DNA of 64,000 bases, from contig NZ_JASCXX010000005.1 in the NCBI RefSeq assembly GCF_030012215.1, positions 62,001-126,000 on the forward strand, given 5' to 3'. The DNA is from Anaerobaca lacustris (GTDB lineage Bacteria > Planctomycetota > Phycisphaerae > Sedimentisphaerales > Anaerobacaceae). The translations under genes were made by a program, and so were the position numbers. This document shows, one piece after another, positions 25,188 through 33,491 of the stretch (position 1 is the first letter of the stretch; each line of letters opens with the position of its first letter). Below the pieces are notes generated by a model, which had not been told where the DNA came from, ran no database searches, and worked only from the letters and a program-made list of their open reading frames with translations.

Positions 25188-26159
25188 CTACCTCCAGCGA
25201 AGGGCGTGGAGTTCTTCTTCGGTGCGGATGAATTCTACCGTGCCGTTGTTGAGCAGGACGCAGCCGCCTTGGGGGTCGTGGTGATCGAACGTAAACAACT
25301 CCGGCCCGCCATGCTGGTTCCACCCCGCCCTCGTCTCAAACAGCAGCACCATATCCCCCGCCGAATCCGCCCCGCAATTCGGATTCATCGCGTAGTGTGA
25401 GTGCCCCTCGCCGGCACTGGGACAGGTCAACCAGGGGACGGGGTACGTGCCAATGTGGCGGCGCAGACGCTCATGACGCACGAGGACATCACACCATTCG
25501 TCACGCGCCGGGTATCCCTGACCGCGTTCTGCGAAGCGACGCATCCCATTCCACATCTTCGACAGATTGCGCGCACAATTGACTCGCAACTCGAACGGAG
25601 TCGTCTGTGGCGTGAGGTATTCAAGTCCTTCGCTTGACTTAATCGCGAAACGCTGTCCATCTCGCGTGAATATGGTGGAACCGGCTATGCTCACGGATGT
25701 CATACAGTTACTACCGTGATAACAGGCGACGTGAACAACGGGCTTCACAGCAACAGCGCCGCTAAATCGCCCCTTGTACGATGCCAGTGCAATGCTGTCG
25801 GCAAACGCGCGGATCCGTTCCACATCGTCGACCACGAAGGGCGATTCCAGCGATTCCAGCAGCTTTCTCTCCGCATCGTTTAGCAGCCTCTCCTCATCGG
25901 GTCTAGCACAAACGGTTTTGAACGTGGAGGGCCAATATGTGACTTCCAGACGCGTGCATCTGCTCAGGTCCGGCGGCGGAACGGGTTTCCACTCTGGAAC
26001 AGCGTGCCTGTCTGAGGCTACGGTGTTCGCCTGTTCCGACTGCTCTGCCTGCTTGCGGCACGAGGCGACAAGGAGGATCAGGGCGCACAGGGCCGGCATG
26101 GCCCAGGCTCCAACGCTTTTCGGGGCTCGCCTTGTCGCTTCATTCGTTCGTGCTGGCAT
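25188..26159 (-). CDS. putative lipoprotein with pseudopilin-like C-terminal motif, paralogue 3
   Basis: The protein has 323 residues. A signal sequence ends in the lipobox LVASC at about residue 34. ATG 26159 follows AGGAGG by about 8 nt. It carries the family blocks DLSRCTRLEVTYWPSTF, GHSHYAMNPNCGA, LFETRAGWNQHGG and HHDPQGGCVLLNNGTVEFI. In the last block the DG of the other two is NG and Lys before Phe is Glu, so it has drifted. It heads the array and lies 43 nt from the pyruvate kinase gene on the same strand. No known domain is recognised. Confidence 0.78.
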   Translation of the reverse strand: MPARTNEATRRAPKSVGAWAMPALCALILLVASCRKQAEQSEQANTVASDRHAVPEWKPVPPPDLSRCTRLEVTYWPSTFKTVCARPDEERLLNDAERKLLESLESPFVVDDVERIRAFADSIALASYKGRFSGAVAVKPVVHVACYHGSNCMTSVSIAGSTIFTRDGQRFAIKSSEGLEYLTPQTTPFELRVNCARNLSKMWNGMRRFAERGQGYPARDEWCDVLVRHERLRRHIGTYPVPWLTCPSAGEGHSHYAMNPNCGADSAGDMVLLFETRAGWNQHGGPELFTFDHHDPQGGCVLLNNGTVEFIRTEEELHALRWR

Positions 26160-26202
26160 CGTCCATTCCTCCTGCCGGCCCGTCGATCGGGCACACGGAA
26201 GG

Positions 26203-27228
26203 TCATCGCAGCGTGGCTCGTGACTTCTCGGTGAACTTGATGATCTCGTTCATCATGGCAACCGACTCGGACGGAAACTTCCCTGCGGCGGTCTCGCCGG
26301 AGAGCATGACGTAGTCGGTCCCATCCAGGATCGCGTTGGCCACGTCGGTGACCTCGGCTCGCGTGGGCCGGCTGTGCGCGGTCATGTGCTCGAGCATCTG
26401 CGTGGCGGTGATCACGAACTTGCCCGCCTCGTTGCACTTGCGGATGATCCGCTTCTGGACGATGGGCACTTCGTAGATCGGGATCGCCACGCCCATGTCG
26501 CCCCGTGCGATCATGATGCCGTCGGCGGCCTCGATGATCGAGTCGATGTTGTCGATGGCCTGGCGGTTCTCGATCTTGGCGACGATCTCGCACTTCGGCA
26601 GGCGGGGCTTGACCATCTCGGCCACATCGCGCACGTCGGCGGCGTCGCGCACGAACGATAACGCCACGTAGTCGACTCGGTGCTCGATGCCGAACCGGAC
26701 GTCCCGCTTGTCCTTGTCGGTCATCGCATCGAACTCGATGTTCGCGCCCGGCATATTGATGCCCTTGCGTTCCTTCAGGACACCCCCCTCGACGACCACG
26801 GCCTTGAGGCTGGTCGGCGAGCTTTCCTTGACGCGGAGGATCAGATAGCCGTCGTCGATGAAGATGAACTGGCCCTTCTTGATTCTCGTCAGGTCGCCGG
26901 CGTAATCGAACGGTATCGTCTTGGGGCCGCGGGCCGTCTCGTCGTTGGTCAGCCAGACGATGGACTGATTCTTCAATTCGCGCGTCTTGCCGCCGTGGAA
27001 CCGCCCCACCCGAATGCGGAAGCCTTCGAGGTCCTGCATGATACGGATGCGGCGCCGATACTTGGCGTTGAGCCGGCGCACCAGCGCCATGACGTCGGCG
27101 TGCTGGGCGTGGGTGCCGTGTGAGAAATTCAGACGGACCACGTCGAGGCCCGCCACGAACATCTTGCGCAGGACGGTGTAGTTGCTGCTGGCCGGACCGA
27201 TGGTCGCGATGATCTGGGTCTTGGGCAT
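26203..27228 (-). CDS. pyk: pyruvate kinase, short form without the C-terminal domain
   Basis: The protein has 341 residues against about 470 usually. The catalytic (beta/alpha)8 barrel is complete in outline: [68 protein letters not shown], and [18 protein letters not shown]. The chain stops after [20 protein letters not shown], so the C-terminal regulatory domain is absent. It converts phosphoenolpyruvate and ADP to pyruvate and ATP. The early loop reads [10 protein letters not shown] where DLQGPKIR is usual. AAGGAG precedes the ATG. It may be unregulated by fructose bisphosphate or AMP. Confidence 0.88.
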   Translation of the reverse strand: MPKTQIIATIGPASSNYTVLRKMFVAGLDVVRLNFSHGTHAQHADVMALVRRLNAKYRRRIRIMQDLEGFRIRVGRFHGGKTRELKNQSIVWLTNDETARGPKTIPFDYAGDLTRIKKGQFIFIDDGYLILRVKESSPTSLKAVVVEGGVLKERKGINMPGANIEFDAMTDKDKRDVRFGIEHRVDYVALSFVRDAADVRDVAEMVKPRLPKCEIVAKIENRQAIDNIDSIIEAADGIMIARGDMGVAIPIYEVPIVQKRIIRKCNEAGKFVITATQMLEHMTAHSRPTRAEVTDVANAILDGTDYVMLSGETAAGKFPSESVAMMNEIIKFTEKSRATLR

Positions 27229-27279
27229 GGCTGTCACACTCCTTTCCACACACGGTGCATCTTCTCGATCGGAGACACC

Positions 27280-27309
27280 AGTGTACCTGCGACCCTGCCG
27301 GAGAATCAA
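27280..27309 (-). promoter_or_regulatory. possible promoter of the pyruvate kinase gene
   Basis: On the minus strand TTGATT (27309-27304), an 18-nt spacer and TACACT (27285-27280), about 52 nt before the ATG. Confidence 0.5.
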
Positions 27310-27412
27310 CCAAATCCCCTTTCGATCCGTCGCCCAATATGGTAGTCTGCCCCCGAGATTCAGCAGGAACCTGCACACGTGACAGAGTAAGAGTCAAGGG
27401 GAGACGCCACAG

Positions 27413-28084
27413 ATGCCGGCTGTCATCATCATCGCGGTGATTGCACTGATCGTCGCAGGGGCGGTGCTGGGCCATCTGGCCGCCAAGAAGCGGCGCGAGG
27501 CGATGCTCGCCCTGGCGGCCCGGCTGGGTCTGCGGTTCGATCCGGGCAAGAGCCGGGACGTGGCCCGCCGCTTTGAGTTCCTCGACAAGCTGCGACAGGG
27601 CTCCAACCGCTATGCATTCAACGTACTGTCGGGCCGCTATCAGGACCATGACATCACGGTCTTCGACTATCACTACGAAACCCATTCCACCGATTCCAAG
27701 GGACGCCGCCAGACGCACCATCACTACTTCTCGTTCTTCATCCTGCACCTGGAGGCGTCGTTTCCGGAGCTGAAGATCGGCCCGGAGGGGTTCTTCTCCA
27801 AGATCGCCCAGGCGTTCGGCTACGACGACATCGACTTCGAGTCGCACGAATTCAGCCGCAAGTTCTGCGTCCGCTCGAACGACAAGAAGTTCGCCTACGA
27901 CGTCTGCAACGCAAGGATGATCGAGTATCTGCTGGCCCATCCCGACCTGACGATCGAGATCGAGCGCGACTCACTGGCGATCTCGTTCGGCCGGAGACTG
28001 AAACCCGAACAGATCGAACCCAACTTGCAGAGACTGGTCCAGGTCCGGTCGCTGCTGCCCGAGTACCTGTTTGCACGGAGTTGA
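27413..28084 (+). CDS. membrane-anchored protein of unknown function, LemA neighbour
   Basis: The protein has 223 residues. A single N-terminal helix (PAVIIIAVIALIVAGAVLG) is followed by basic residues and a cytoplasmic-type domain. Recognisable features are the unusual QTHHHYFSFF stretch and the C-terminal IEIERDSLAISFGRRL. GGGGAG precedes the ATG. Its stop is 2 nt before the LemA start, so it is certainly co-expressed with LemA. No family is recognised; proteins of this shape beside LemA are common. Confidence 0.75.
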   Translation: MPAVIIIAVIALIVAGAVLGHLAAKKRREAMLALAARLGLRFDPGKSRDVARRFEFLDKLRQGSNRYAFNVLSGRYQDHDITVFDYHYETHSTDSKGRRQTHHHYFSFFILHLEASFPELKIGPEGFFSKIAQAFGYDDIDFESHEFSRKFCVRSNDKKFAYDVCNARMIEYLLAHPDLTIEIERDSLAISFGRRLKPEQIEPNLQRLVQVRSLLPEYLFARS

Positions 28085-28086
28085 CG

Positions 28087-28653
28087 ATGACGTGGGTGCC
28101 GTTCGCGATTGTCGCCGGTGTCCTTCTGCTGCCGGTCCTGTACGTGATTCTGACGTACAACACGCTCGTGGCGTTGCGCAATCACATTCGCGACGCATGG
28201 GCCAACATCGACACGGAACTGAAACGCCGATATGAACTGGTGCCCAATCTCGTCGCCACGGTCAAAGGTTATGCGGCCCATGAGAAGGATGTGTTCGAGC
28301 GCATCACGCAACTGCGGGCCCAGTGCATGGCCAGTCACGGCAGCCCGGTCCAGCAGGCGGCCGACGAGAACCAACTGGTGGCGGCGTTGCAGAAGCTGAT
28401 GCTCGTCGTGGAGAACTACCCGCAACTGAAGGCCGACCGGAACTTCCTCGAACTCCAGAAGGAGTTGGTCAATACGGAAGATCGCATCCAGGCGGCCCGC
28501 CGGTTCTTCAACGGCAACGTCCGCGACTATCGCAACAAGTGCGAGACGTTTCCGAGCAATGTCATCGCCGGCGCTTTCGGGTTCCAACCGCAGGATTACT
28601 TCAACGTCGATCCGGCCGTTCGCGAGGTTCCCAGCGCTGATTTCGGCCGCTGA
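28087..28653 (+). CDS. lemA: LemA family protein
   Basis: The protein has 188 residues. One N-terminal helix is followed by an all-helical domain with the LemA signatures WANIDTELKRRYELVPNLV, ENYPQLKADRNFLELQKEL and EDRIQAARRFFNGNVRDYR, ending in FPSNVIAGAFGFQPQDYF. ATG 28087 was chosen; a TTG at 28081 overlaps the previous stop. Family function is poorly known; it is a membrane-anchored helical protein with N-out or N-in orientation uncertain. Confidence 0.93.
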   Translation: MTWVPFAIVAGVLLLPVLYVILTYNTLVALRNHIRDAWANIDTELKRRYELVPNLVATVKGYAAHEKDVFERITQLRAQCMASHGSPVQQAADENQLVAALQKLMLVVENYPQLKADRNFLELQKELVNTEDRIQAARRFFNGNVRDYRNKCETFPSNVIAGAFGFQPQDYFNVDPAVREVPSADFGR

Positions 28654-28695
28654 GCCGTGCACCGTCCTTGCGGCCGATGAAACCGGTCGGCGTGC

Positions 28696-29535
28696 CTACT
28701 TCTTCTCCGGCTCGACGCGCTGGATTGAGATGATGCGAACCGGGTTCGTCGGCAGATGCTGGCTGGTGACCGGCACCTCGCCGATGCGGTCGACGACGTC
28801 CATGCCTTTGACCACCTCGCCGAAGACCGTGTGCTTGCCCGTCAGCCAGGGTGTGTCGGCCAGGTTGATGAAGAACTGCGAGCCGTTCGTATTCGGCCCG
28901 GAATTGGCCATCGCGAGAACTCCTCGTTTTGGTGCGTGGGATTTGAGCTTGTCGTCGTACTTGTATCCCTGGTTGACATAGGCGTCCTTGAGGCTCATCG
29001 CGTGAACCCGTCCGTTCACCTCCTCCTGTCGCTCGGCAAGCTGCTCGTTCGTGGTGATCCCCATCAGGCGAAACAGCGGACGCAGCACGGTGTTGTTGAA
29101 ATCCTCCTGCGATCGGATGCCGAGCCAGGGATGAGGCTGCCCCTTCTCGTCGAGGACCTTCATCTTGTCCAGGCCGAGCGCGTCGGCGTTGATCTCGTCT
29201 TCGAACTGGTAGCCGGGGCCTCCCTTCCCCGTCCCGAGCGGGCAACCGCCCTGGATCATGAAGTCTTTGACGACGCGATGGAACGTCAGACCGTTGTAAT
29301 AGGCTTTTCGGACCTTGTGCTTCGTGGCCGGATCGATGAAGACCTTGGTCCCTTCGGCCAGTCCGAGAAAGTTCTCGACGGTCTTCGGGGCGTCCTTGGC
29401 GAAGAGTCGGACGACGATGTCGCCGTGGTTGGTCTTGATGAGGCAATGAGGATCGGGCGCCGGTGCATTTGGCTCAGCCGCCACCAGGGCCCCACTGAGA
29501 CAGAAAACGAGAGTTGCCGCTGCGGTAAGGTCCAT
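28696..29535 (-). CDS. exported cyclophilin-type peptidyl-prolyl cis-trans isomerase
   Basis: The protein has 279 residues. A signal peptide covers the first ~20 residues ([18 protein letters not shown]). The cyclophilin core has [16 protein letters not shown] near residue 85, [16 protein letters not shown] near 215 and [15 protein letters not shown]. An insertion of about 80 residues separates the first two halves ([12 protein letters not shown] to SHAPKRG), larger than in standard cyclophilins. It would assist folding in the periplasm. ATG 29535 has AAGGAG 5 nt before; a GTG at 29541 is less likely. Its 3' end converges on lemA. Confidence 0.9.
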   Translation of the reverse strand: MDLTAAATLVFCLSGALVAAEPNAPAPDPHCLIKTNHGDIVVRLFAKDAPKTVENFLGLAEGTKVFIDPATKHKVRKAYYNGLTFHRVVKDFMIQGGCPLGTGKGGPGYQFEDEINADALGLDKMKVLDEKGQPHPWLGIRSQEDFNNTVLRPLFRLMGITTNEQLAERQEEVNGRVHAMSLKDAYVNQGYKYDDKLKSHAPKRGVLAMANSGPNTNGSQFFINLADTPWLTGKHTVFGEVVKGMDVVDRIGEVPVTSQHLPTNPVRIISIQRVEPEKK

Positions 29536-29582
29536 ATCCACTCCTTCCTGCGGTGATTCACCAGTCTATTCAAACAACCTAT

Positions 29583-29612
29583 ATTATAACGAATCCCGCG
29601 GGTATGTGCCAG
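29583..29612 (-). promoter_or_regulatory. possible promoter of the cyclophilin gene
   Basis: On the minus strand CTGGCA (29612-29607), an 18-nt spacer and a perfect TATAAT (29588-29583), about 48 nt before the ATG. Confidence 0.55.
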
Positions 29613-29753
29613 CGTTCTGTCGGGCTGCGTGCGGCAAATCCGCAGACGGGCAAGGCCGGCACAGCAGGGAAAGACACCTCGATTCCGTCTCGCGAACGGA
29701 CAGCGACGCGCCCAACCGGCTGGACGAGCGCGGTCGCAGAGGCAAAGGGACGG

Positions 29754-30455
29754 TCAATTCTCGTCGGCGTCGCCGATAGCAATCCGTTGCCCCAGGCGCT
29801 GGCAGCTTTCGCAATGGCAGCAGCCGACCTGTCGCAGATGCGACGAACCGGCCAGACGACGCGTCTCGATCAGCCGGGCCCCTTTCGCCTCCATCTTGCG
29901 GAACGCCATCTTGGCCTCGCGATTGTCGTGGTAACCAACGGCATCGACGATGACGGCGACCCGCTTGTCCCGCTGGAGCAGGCCCAAGGCCGCCGCCTTG
30001 ACGGCCCCTTCGGCACAGGCGCCGACGAGAATGAACTCGGCCGCACAGACCTCGCTGAGCAGACGGTCGATTCGAGGTTCGTCGAACGGGTCCACGCACC
30101 GCTTGTGCAGCACCACCTGCTGGTAACACCGGAGCATGTCGCGGGGCAGGTCCGTGCTGCCGTCGGCGGGGAAACTGATCCGATTCGGCATCAGCGTGTA
30201 GCCGATCTTCTCCTGGCCGGGGGTGCCGTCGACGCAGTATTTCGGGTCGCCGTTGTTGCCGTCGGGGTAGACCTCGCACGTCGAAATGATTGGAATCTCT
30301 CGTCGCCGGGCCCAGGCCATCATCCGGCGGATGTGGGCCAACACCCTGCGGTGGTTCCGGATGCAGGCGCCGCCGTCGGCCAGAAGGTAGTCCCTTTGCG
30401 TGTTGATGTCGACGAGGACTTGCCTCCGTTTCGCCCTGATCATTTGAAGTATCAT
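29754..30455 (-). CDS. isochorismatase-family cysteine hydrolase
   Basis: The protein has 233 residues. The catalytic triad of the family is readable: Asp in LVDINTQRDYLL, Lys in VVLHKRCVDPF, and Cys in VGACAEGAVKAAALGLL, which is followed by the usual strand VAVIVDAVG. The C-terminus has an added Cys-rich tail (CCHCESCQRLGQ), not part of the standard fold. ATG 30455 was chosen with GGAAG upstream; an ATG 12 nt later is also possible. It probably hydrolyses an amide such as nicotinamide or a carbamate; the substrate is not known. It faces trmB with a divergent gap of about 220 nt. Confidence 0.85.
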   Translation of the reverse strand: MILQMIRAKRRQVLVDINTQRDYLLADGGACIRNHRRVLAHIRRMMAWARRREIPIISTCEVYPDGNNGDPKYCVDGTPGQEKIGYTLMPNRISFPADGSTDLPRDMLRCYQQVVLHKRCVDPFDEPRIDRLLSEVCAAEFILVGACAEGAVKAAALGLLQRDKRVAVIVDAVGYHDNREAKMAFRKMEAKGARLIETRRLAGSSHLRQVGCCHCESCQRLGQRIAIGDADEN

Positions 30456-30594
30456 CCTTCGACTTCCTTTCCGCGCCGTCCGGTCTCCGTTCGGTCTGGA
30501 ACACACACGGCCCACAAAAGAGTTCACCTGCCTATTCATCGTGTGCCGGTATGGACCACTTTAGTAACGCCGGTAGGAGAAATTTATTCACGCC

Positions 30595-30623
30595 TTCACT
30601 CCACTTTGGGCATGGCGTATAAT
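30595..30623 (+). promoter_or_regulatory. promoter of trmB
   Basis: TTCACT (30595-30600), a 17-nt spacer and a perfect TATAAT (30618-30623). The start near 30630 rules out the longest reading frame start at 30622. Confidence 0.6.
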
Positions 30624-30681
30624 GCGGCGTTCAAACCCTACGACAGAGTGCATGATTCGCTGTTTCGAACACGATGGAGCC

Positions 30682-31347
30682 ATGGGACGTACATTCAAAG
30701 AATATGACACAATTGCGTTGAAGCCGGAAGATTTGCCGGAACAGATCGATTTCGACCGCGTTTTCGGACGCGCGGCGCTCGTTCATGTTGAAATCGGATC
30801 GGGCAAGGGGACTTTTCTGGTCCAGGAAGCCAAAGCGCATCCCGATGTGAATTTCCTCGGCATCGAATGGGCGAACAAGTACGCCTGCCACGCGGTGGAT
30901 CGTCTGGGGCGATGGGGCCTGTCGAACGTCCGCATAATCCGAGCGGATGCGGCGTCGTTTCTTCGAGATCGTGTGGCCACCCGGTCGGTGGACTGCTTTC
31001 ACGTCTACTTTCCGGATCCCTGGCCGAAGAAGCGGCACCACAAACGACGATTCGTCCGGAACGACAACGTGCAGATGCTGATCGAACGGCTCAAACCGGG
31101 CGGCACGATCCAGTTGGCGACGGACCATGCGGACTACTTCGAACAGATGCGGGAGGTGACGTCGGCGTTTCGGAGCGAACTGGAGGAGATCGAATTCTCT
31201 CGTCCGACCGGCGCCGAACCCGGCGAATTCACGGGAACCAACTACGAACGCAAATACATCAAAGACCGACGGACCATTCGCGTTCTCGCATTCCGCTATG
31301 CGCCGTCGAAACGGCTCAACACGGTCAGCGCCACGCGCTTGACATAA
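30682..31347 (+). CDS. trmB: tRNA (guanine-N7)-methyltransferase TrmB
   Basis: The protein has 221 residues. The SAM-binding motif is VEIGSGKGTFLV and the second signature is VYFPDPWPKKRHHKRRFV, diagnostic of TrmB. Later come QLATDHADYFEQM and GTNYERKYIK. It methylates G46 of the tRNA variable loop in the cytoplasm. Starts at 30652 and 30682 are both in frame; 30682 fits the family N-terminus. The last ~17 codons (APSKRLNTVSATRLT) overlap the sulfatase gene on the other strand and may be an extension past the conserved end. Confidence 0.93.
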   Translation: MGRTFKEYDTIALKPEDLPEQIDFDRVFGRAALVHVEIGSGKGTFLVQEAKAHPDVNFLGIEWANKYACHAVDRLGRWGLSNVRIIRADAASFLRDRVATRSVDCFHVYFPDPWPKKRHHKRRFVRNDNVQMLIERLKPGGTIQLATDHADYFEQMREVTSAFRSELEEIEFSRPTGAEPGEFTGTNYERKYIKDRRTIRVLAFRYAPSKRLNTVSATRLT

Positions 31348-33491
31348 TCGTCTGGGTCTTCAGCAGCGGCTCGGATCTGCTCCAGCGCCGGTTGCGCTTT
31401 CGGTCCGAGCTTGTCGAGCGCCACGATCGCCAACATGCGAGCCTTGTCCGTCGGGTGCTTCAGGGCCGCCGCCAGCACGGGCAGGCCGTCGCCTTCGGTG
31501 CCCCAGTCGCACATCGCATGGGCGGCAGCAACACGCACCACCACCGACGCATCGGCCAGCCGGGCCTTCACGGCCGACCTGGCGAACGCAATGTCAGCCG
31601 TGAGTCTGCCGGCGGCGTGCAGCCCCACCACAGCCCAGTATCGGACCGAAGGCTCTGCGTCCTCCAGATACAGAAGATAGGAATGCATGGCGTCGGCGCC
31701 CTTGTGGTCCAGCTCTTTGAGCGTCCGAAGCCGCTGACGCACGTCGGATGCGTCAAGCCGGTCGCGCCAGTGATCGCGTTCCTTCGGACCTGCTGCTTCC
31801 GCCACGGGATCGCCCGGTCTGTACGTCAGCAGATCGCTGTCGCGAAATCCGATGCGGCAGGCCTTCGCATACAGGGTCTCTCCGGACCCGAGCGACACGG
31901 GGCGTGCGTACAGCAACCAGCCCGTCCGGCCCTTCGGATCGCCGCCGATTCGATAGGCGATGGAGGCCCCATGCGTCGCGCAGGCCATCGTCACGACGCT
32001 TCCGTCCGCCGAGCCGCCCGTCCGCTTGACAACCACAGGCGGAGACGCCGTCTCGTATTGCCCGCCGGGCCGCTTCAGTTCATCGAAGATCGGTTCGGGA
32101 ATCAGGCCGACGTCCCCCGTGTCTCTATACCATTGCTCGTGGACGCGTCGCAGGCGATGGAGCGTCTCCGCGTAGGCGGGGTCGCCGACCAGATTGTTGA
32201 TCTCGTGGGGGTCAGAGACGGTGTCGTACAGTTCTTCGATCGGTTTGATCGGTTCGAAGTACTGCTTCTGCGGCCCCACCAGCTTGCCCTCGGCGTGGAG
32301 CCGGCGCATCGCCTGCATCGTGGGCATCTCGTTCATGTAGCGGATGTCCTGTCCGCGAGTGACATACCACATGTAGTTGCGGATGTACTTGAAACGCTTG
32401 TCGCGCACGGCGCGGATCAGGTCGTAGGCCTCGTCCATGCGATCGCGTGCGGCGAAGATGTACTCTCGCGGCTCGGCCTTGCGGCTTCCCAGGAATGCAC
32501 GGCCCTGCATGTGGGAAGGGATCTCCACTCCGGCCAGTGAGAGCATCGTCGGCGCGAAATCGATGAACGCGATCAGATCGTCATTGACCGTCCCCGGCCC
32601 AACGGCCTGCGGTTGGTCGGGCATGGCGAGCTTGCGCCACTTCGGGGGAACGCGGACAATCAACGGAACGCGAAGACCCGAATCGTAAATCCACCGCTTG
32701 GCGCGAGGCAATCCGCGTCCGTGATCGCCCCAGAACCAAACGATCGTGTCGTCGGCCAGACCGTCGGCCTCCAGGTCATCGAGCACCTGCTGAACCTGTT
32801 TGTCCATCAGCGTGATGATGTCGTAGTACTGCGCCCAGTCCCGGCGGACCTCGGGCGTGTCGGGGTAGTACGGCGGAAGCTGGGCCTTGGCGGGGTCGTG
32901 TCGCTCCGTCGGACTCAGACTCGCCAGCCGCTTGAGCATCGCTTCACTGCGATTGCGAATCTGGCTCTCGTGTGTGGTCGTGAAGTTGATGACGGCGAAG
33001 AACGGCTTGTCCTTCGGACGATTTCGCCAATGCGCGCTGCCGTTCGATTCGTCCCACGCCGTCAGCGGAGGATCGAACTGATAGTCCGTCTTCGAGTTGT
33101 TGGTGCAGTAGTAACCCGCGGCGCGCAGGTATTCGGGAAAGCACTTGACCTCGTGCGGCGGCACGCCGGCACAGCGCATGTGATGCGTTCCGATCGTCGT
33201 CGGGTACATCCCCGTGATGATCCCGGACCGCGTCGGAGCGCAGACGCCCGAATGGGAGAACACGTTGTCGTATCGCACCCCCTCCGCGGCGAGCCGGTCC
33301 ACGTTGGGTGTCACCGCATAGGCGTCGCTGTAGCAGCCCAGGTCCGGACTGATGTCCTCGGTGCTGATCCACAGGAAATTGGGCCGGTCCGACCCGCGAC
33401 GGGCCCGCGCCAAGAGCGAACCTTGCGGCAGCATCATCGCCGCCAAAGACCCTGATGCCATCTGGAGAAATCGACGTCGGTTCAAAATCAT
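31296..33491 (-). CDS. Tat-exported sulfatase with C-terminal HEAT repeats
   Basis: The protein has 731 residues. The N-terminus has a twin-arginine signal (NRRRFLQ then a hydrophobic stretch). The sulfatase active site is Cys84 in VCAPTRSGIITG, the C-x-P-x-R motif in which Cys is converted to formylglycine. Metal-binding Asp residues are in STEDISPDLGC and later WFWGDHGRGL. After about residue 590 come HEAT-like repeats (SVRYWAVVGLHAAG, VVVRVAAAHAMCDWG, KARMLAIVALDKLG). It probably cleaves sulfate esters of algal or host polysaccharides in the periplasm or at the surface. It overlaps the AsmA-like stop by 4 nt. No sulfatase-activating enzyme gene is in the window. Confidence 0.93.
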   Translation of the reverse strand: MILNRRRFLQMASGSLAAMMLPQGSLLARARRGSDRPNFLWISTEDISPDLGCYSDAYAVTPNVDRLAAEGVRYDNVFSHSGVCAPTRSGIITGMYPTTIGTHHMRCAGVPPHEVKCFPEYLRAAGYYCTNNSKTDYQFDPPLTAWDESNGSAHWRNRPKDKPFFAVINFTTTHESQIRNRSEAMLKRLASLSPTERHDPAKAQLPPYYPDTPEVRRDWAQYYDIITLMDKQVQQVLDDLEADGLADDTIVWFWGDHGRGLPRAKRWIYDSGLRVPLIVRVPPKWRKLAMPDQPQAVGPGTVNDDLIAFIDFAPTMLSLAGVEIPSHMQGRAFLGSRKAEPREYIFAARDRMDEAYDLIRAVRDKRFKYIRNYMWYVTRGQDIRYMNEMPTMQAMRRLHAEGKLVGPQKQYFEPIKPIEELYDTVSDPHEINNLVGDPAYAETLHRLRRVHEQWYRDTGDVGLIPEPIFDELKRPGGQYETASPPVVVKRTGGSADGSVVTMACATHGASIAYRIGGDPKGRTGWLLYARPVSLGSGETLYAKACRIGFRDSDLLTYRPGDPVAEAAGPKERDHWRDRLDASDVRQRLRTLKELDHKGADAMHSYLLYLEDAEPSVRYWAVVGLHAAGRLTADIAFARSAVKARLADASVVVRVAAAHAMCDWGTEGDGLPVLAAALKHPTDKARMLAIVALDKLGPKAQPALEQIRAAAEDPDDYVKRVALTVLSRFDGA

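Noticed and set aside
26078-27940. 620-codon minus-strand frame spanning the pyruvate kinase region
   Set aside because: It runs in another frame across the pyruvate kinase gene and into the opposite-strand LemA neighbour; Arg-rich in the middle with no domain.
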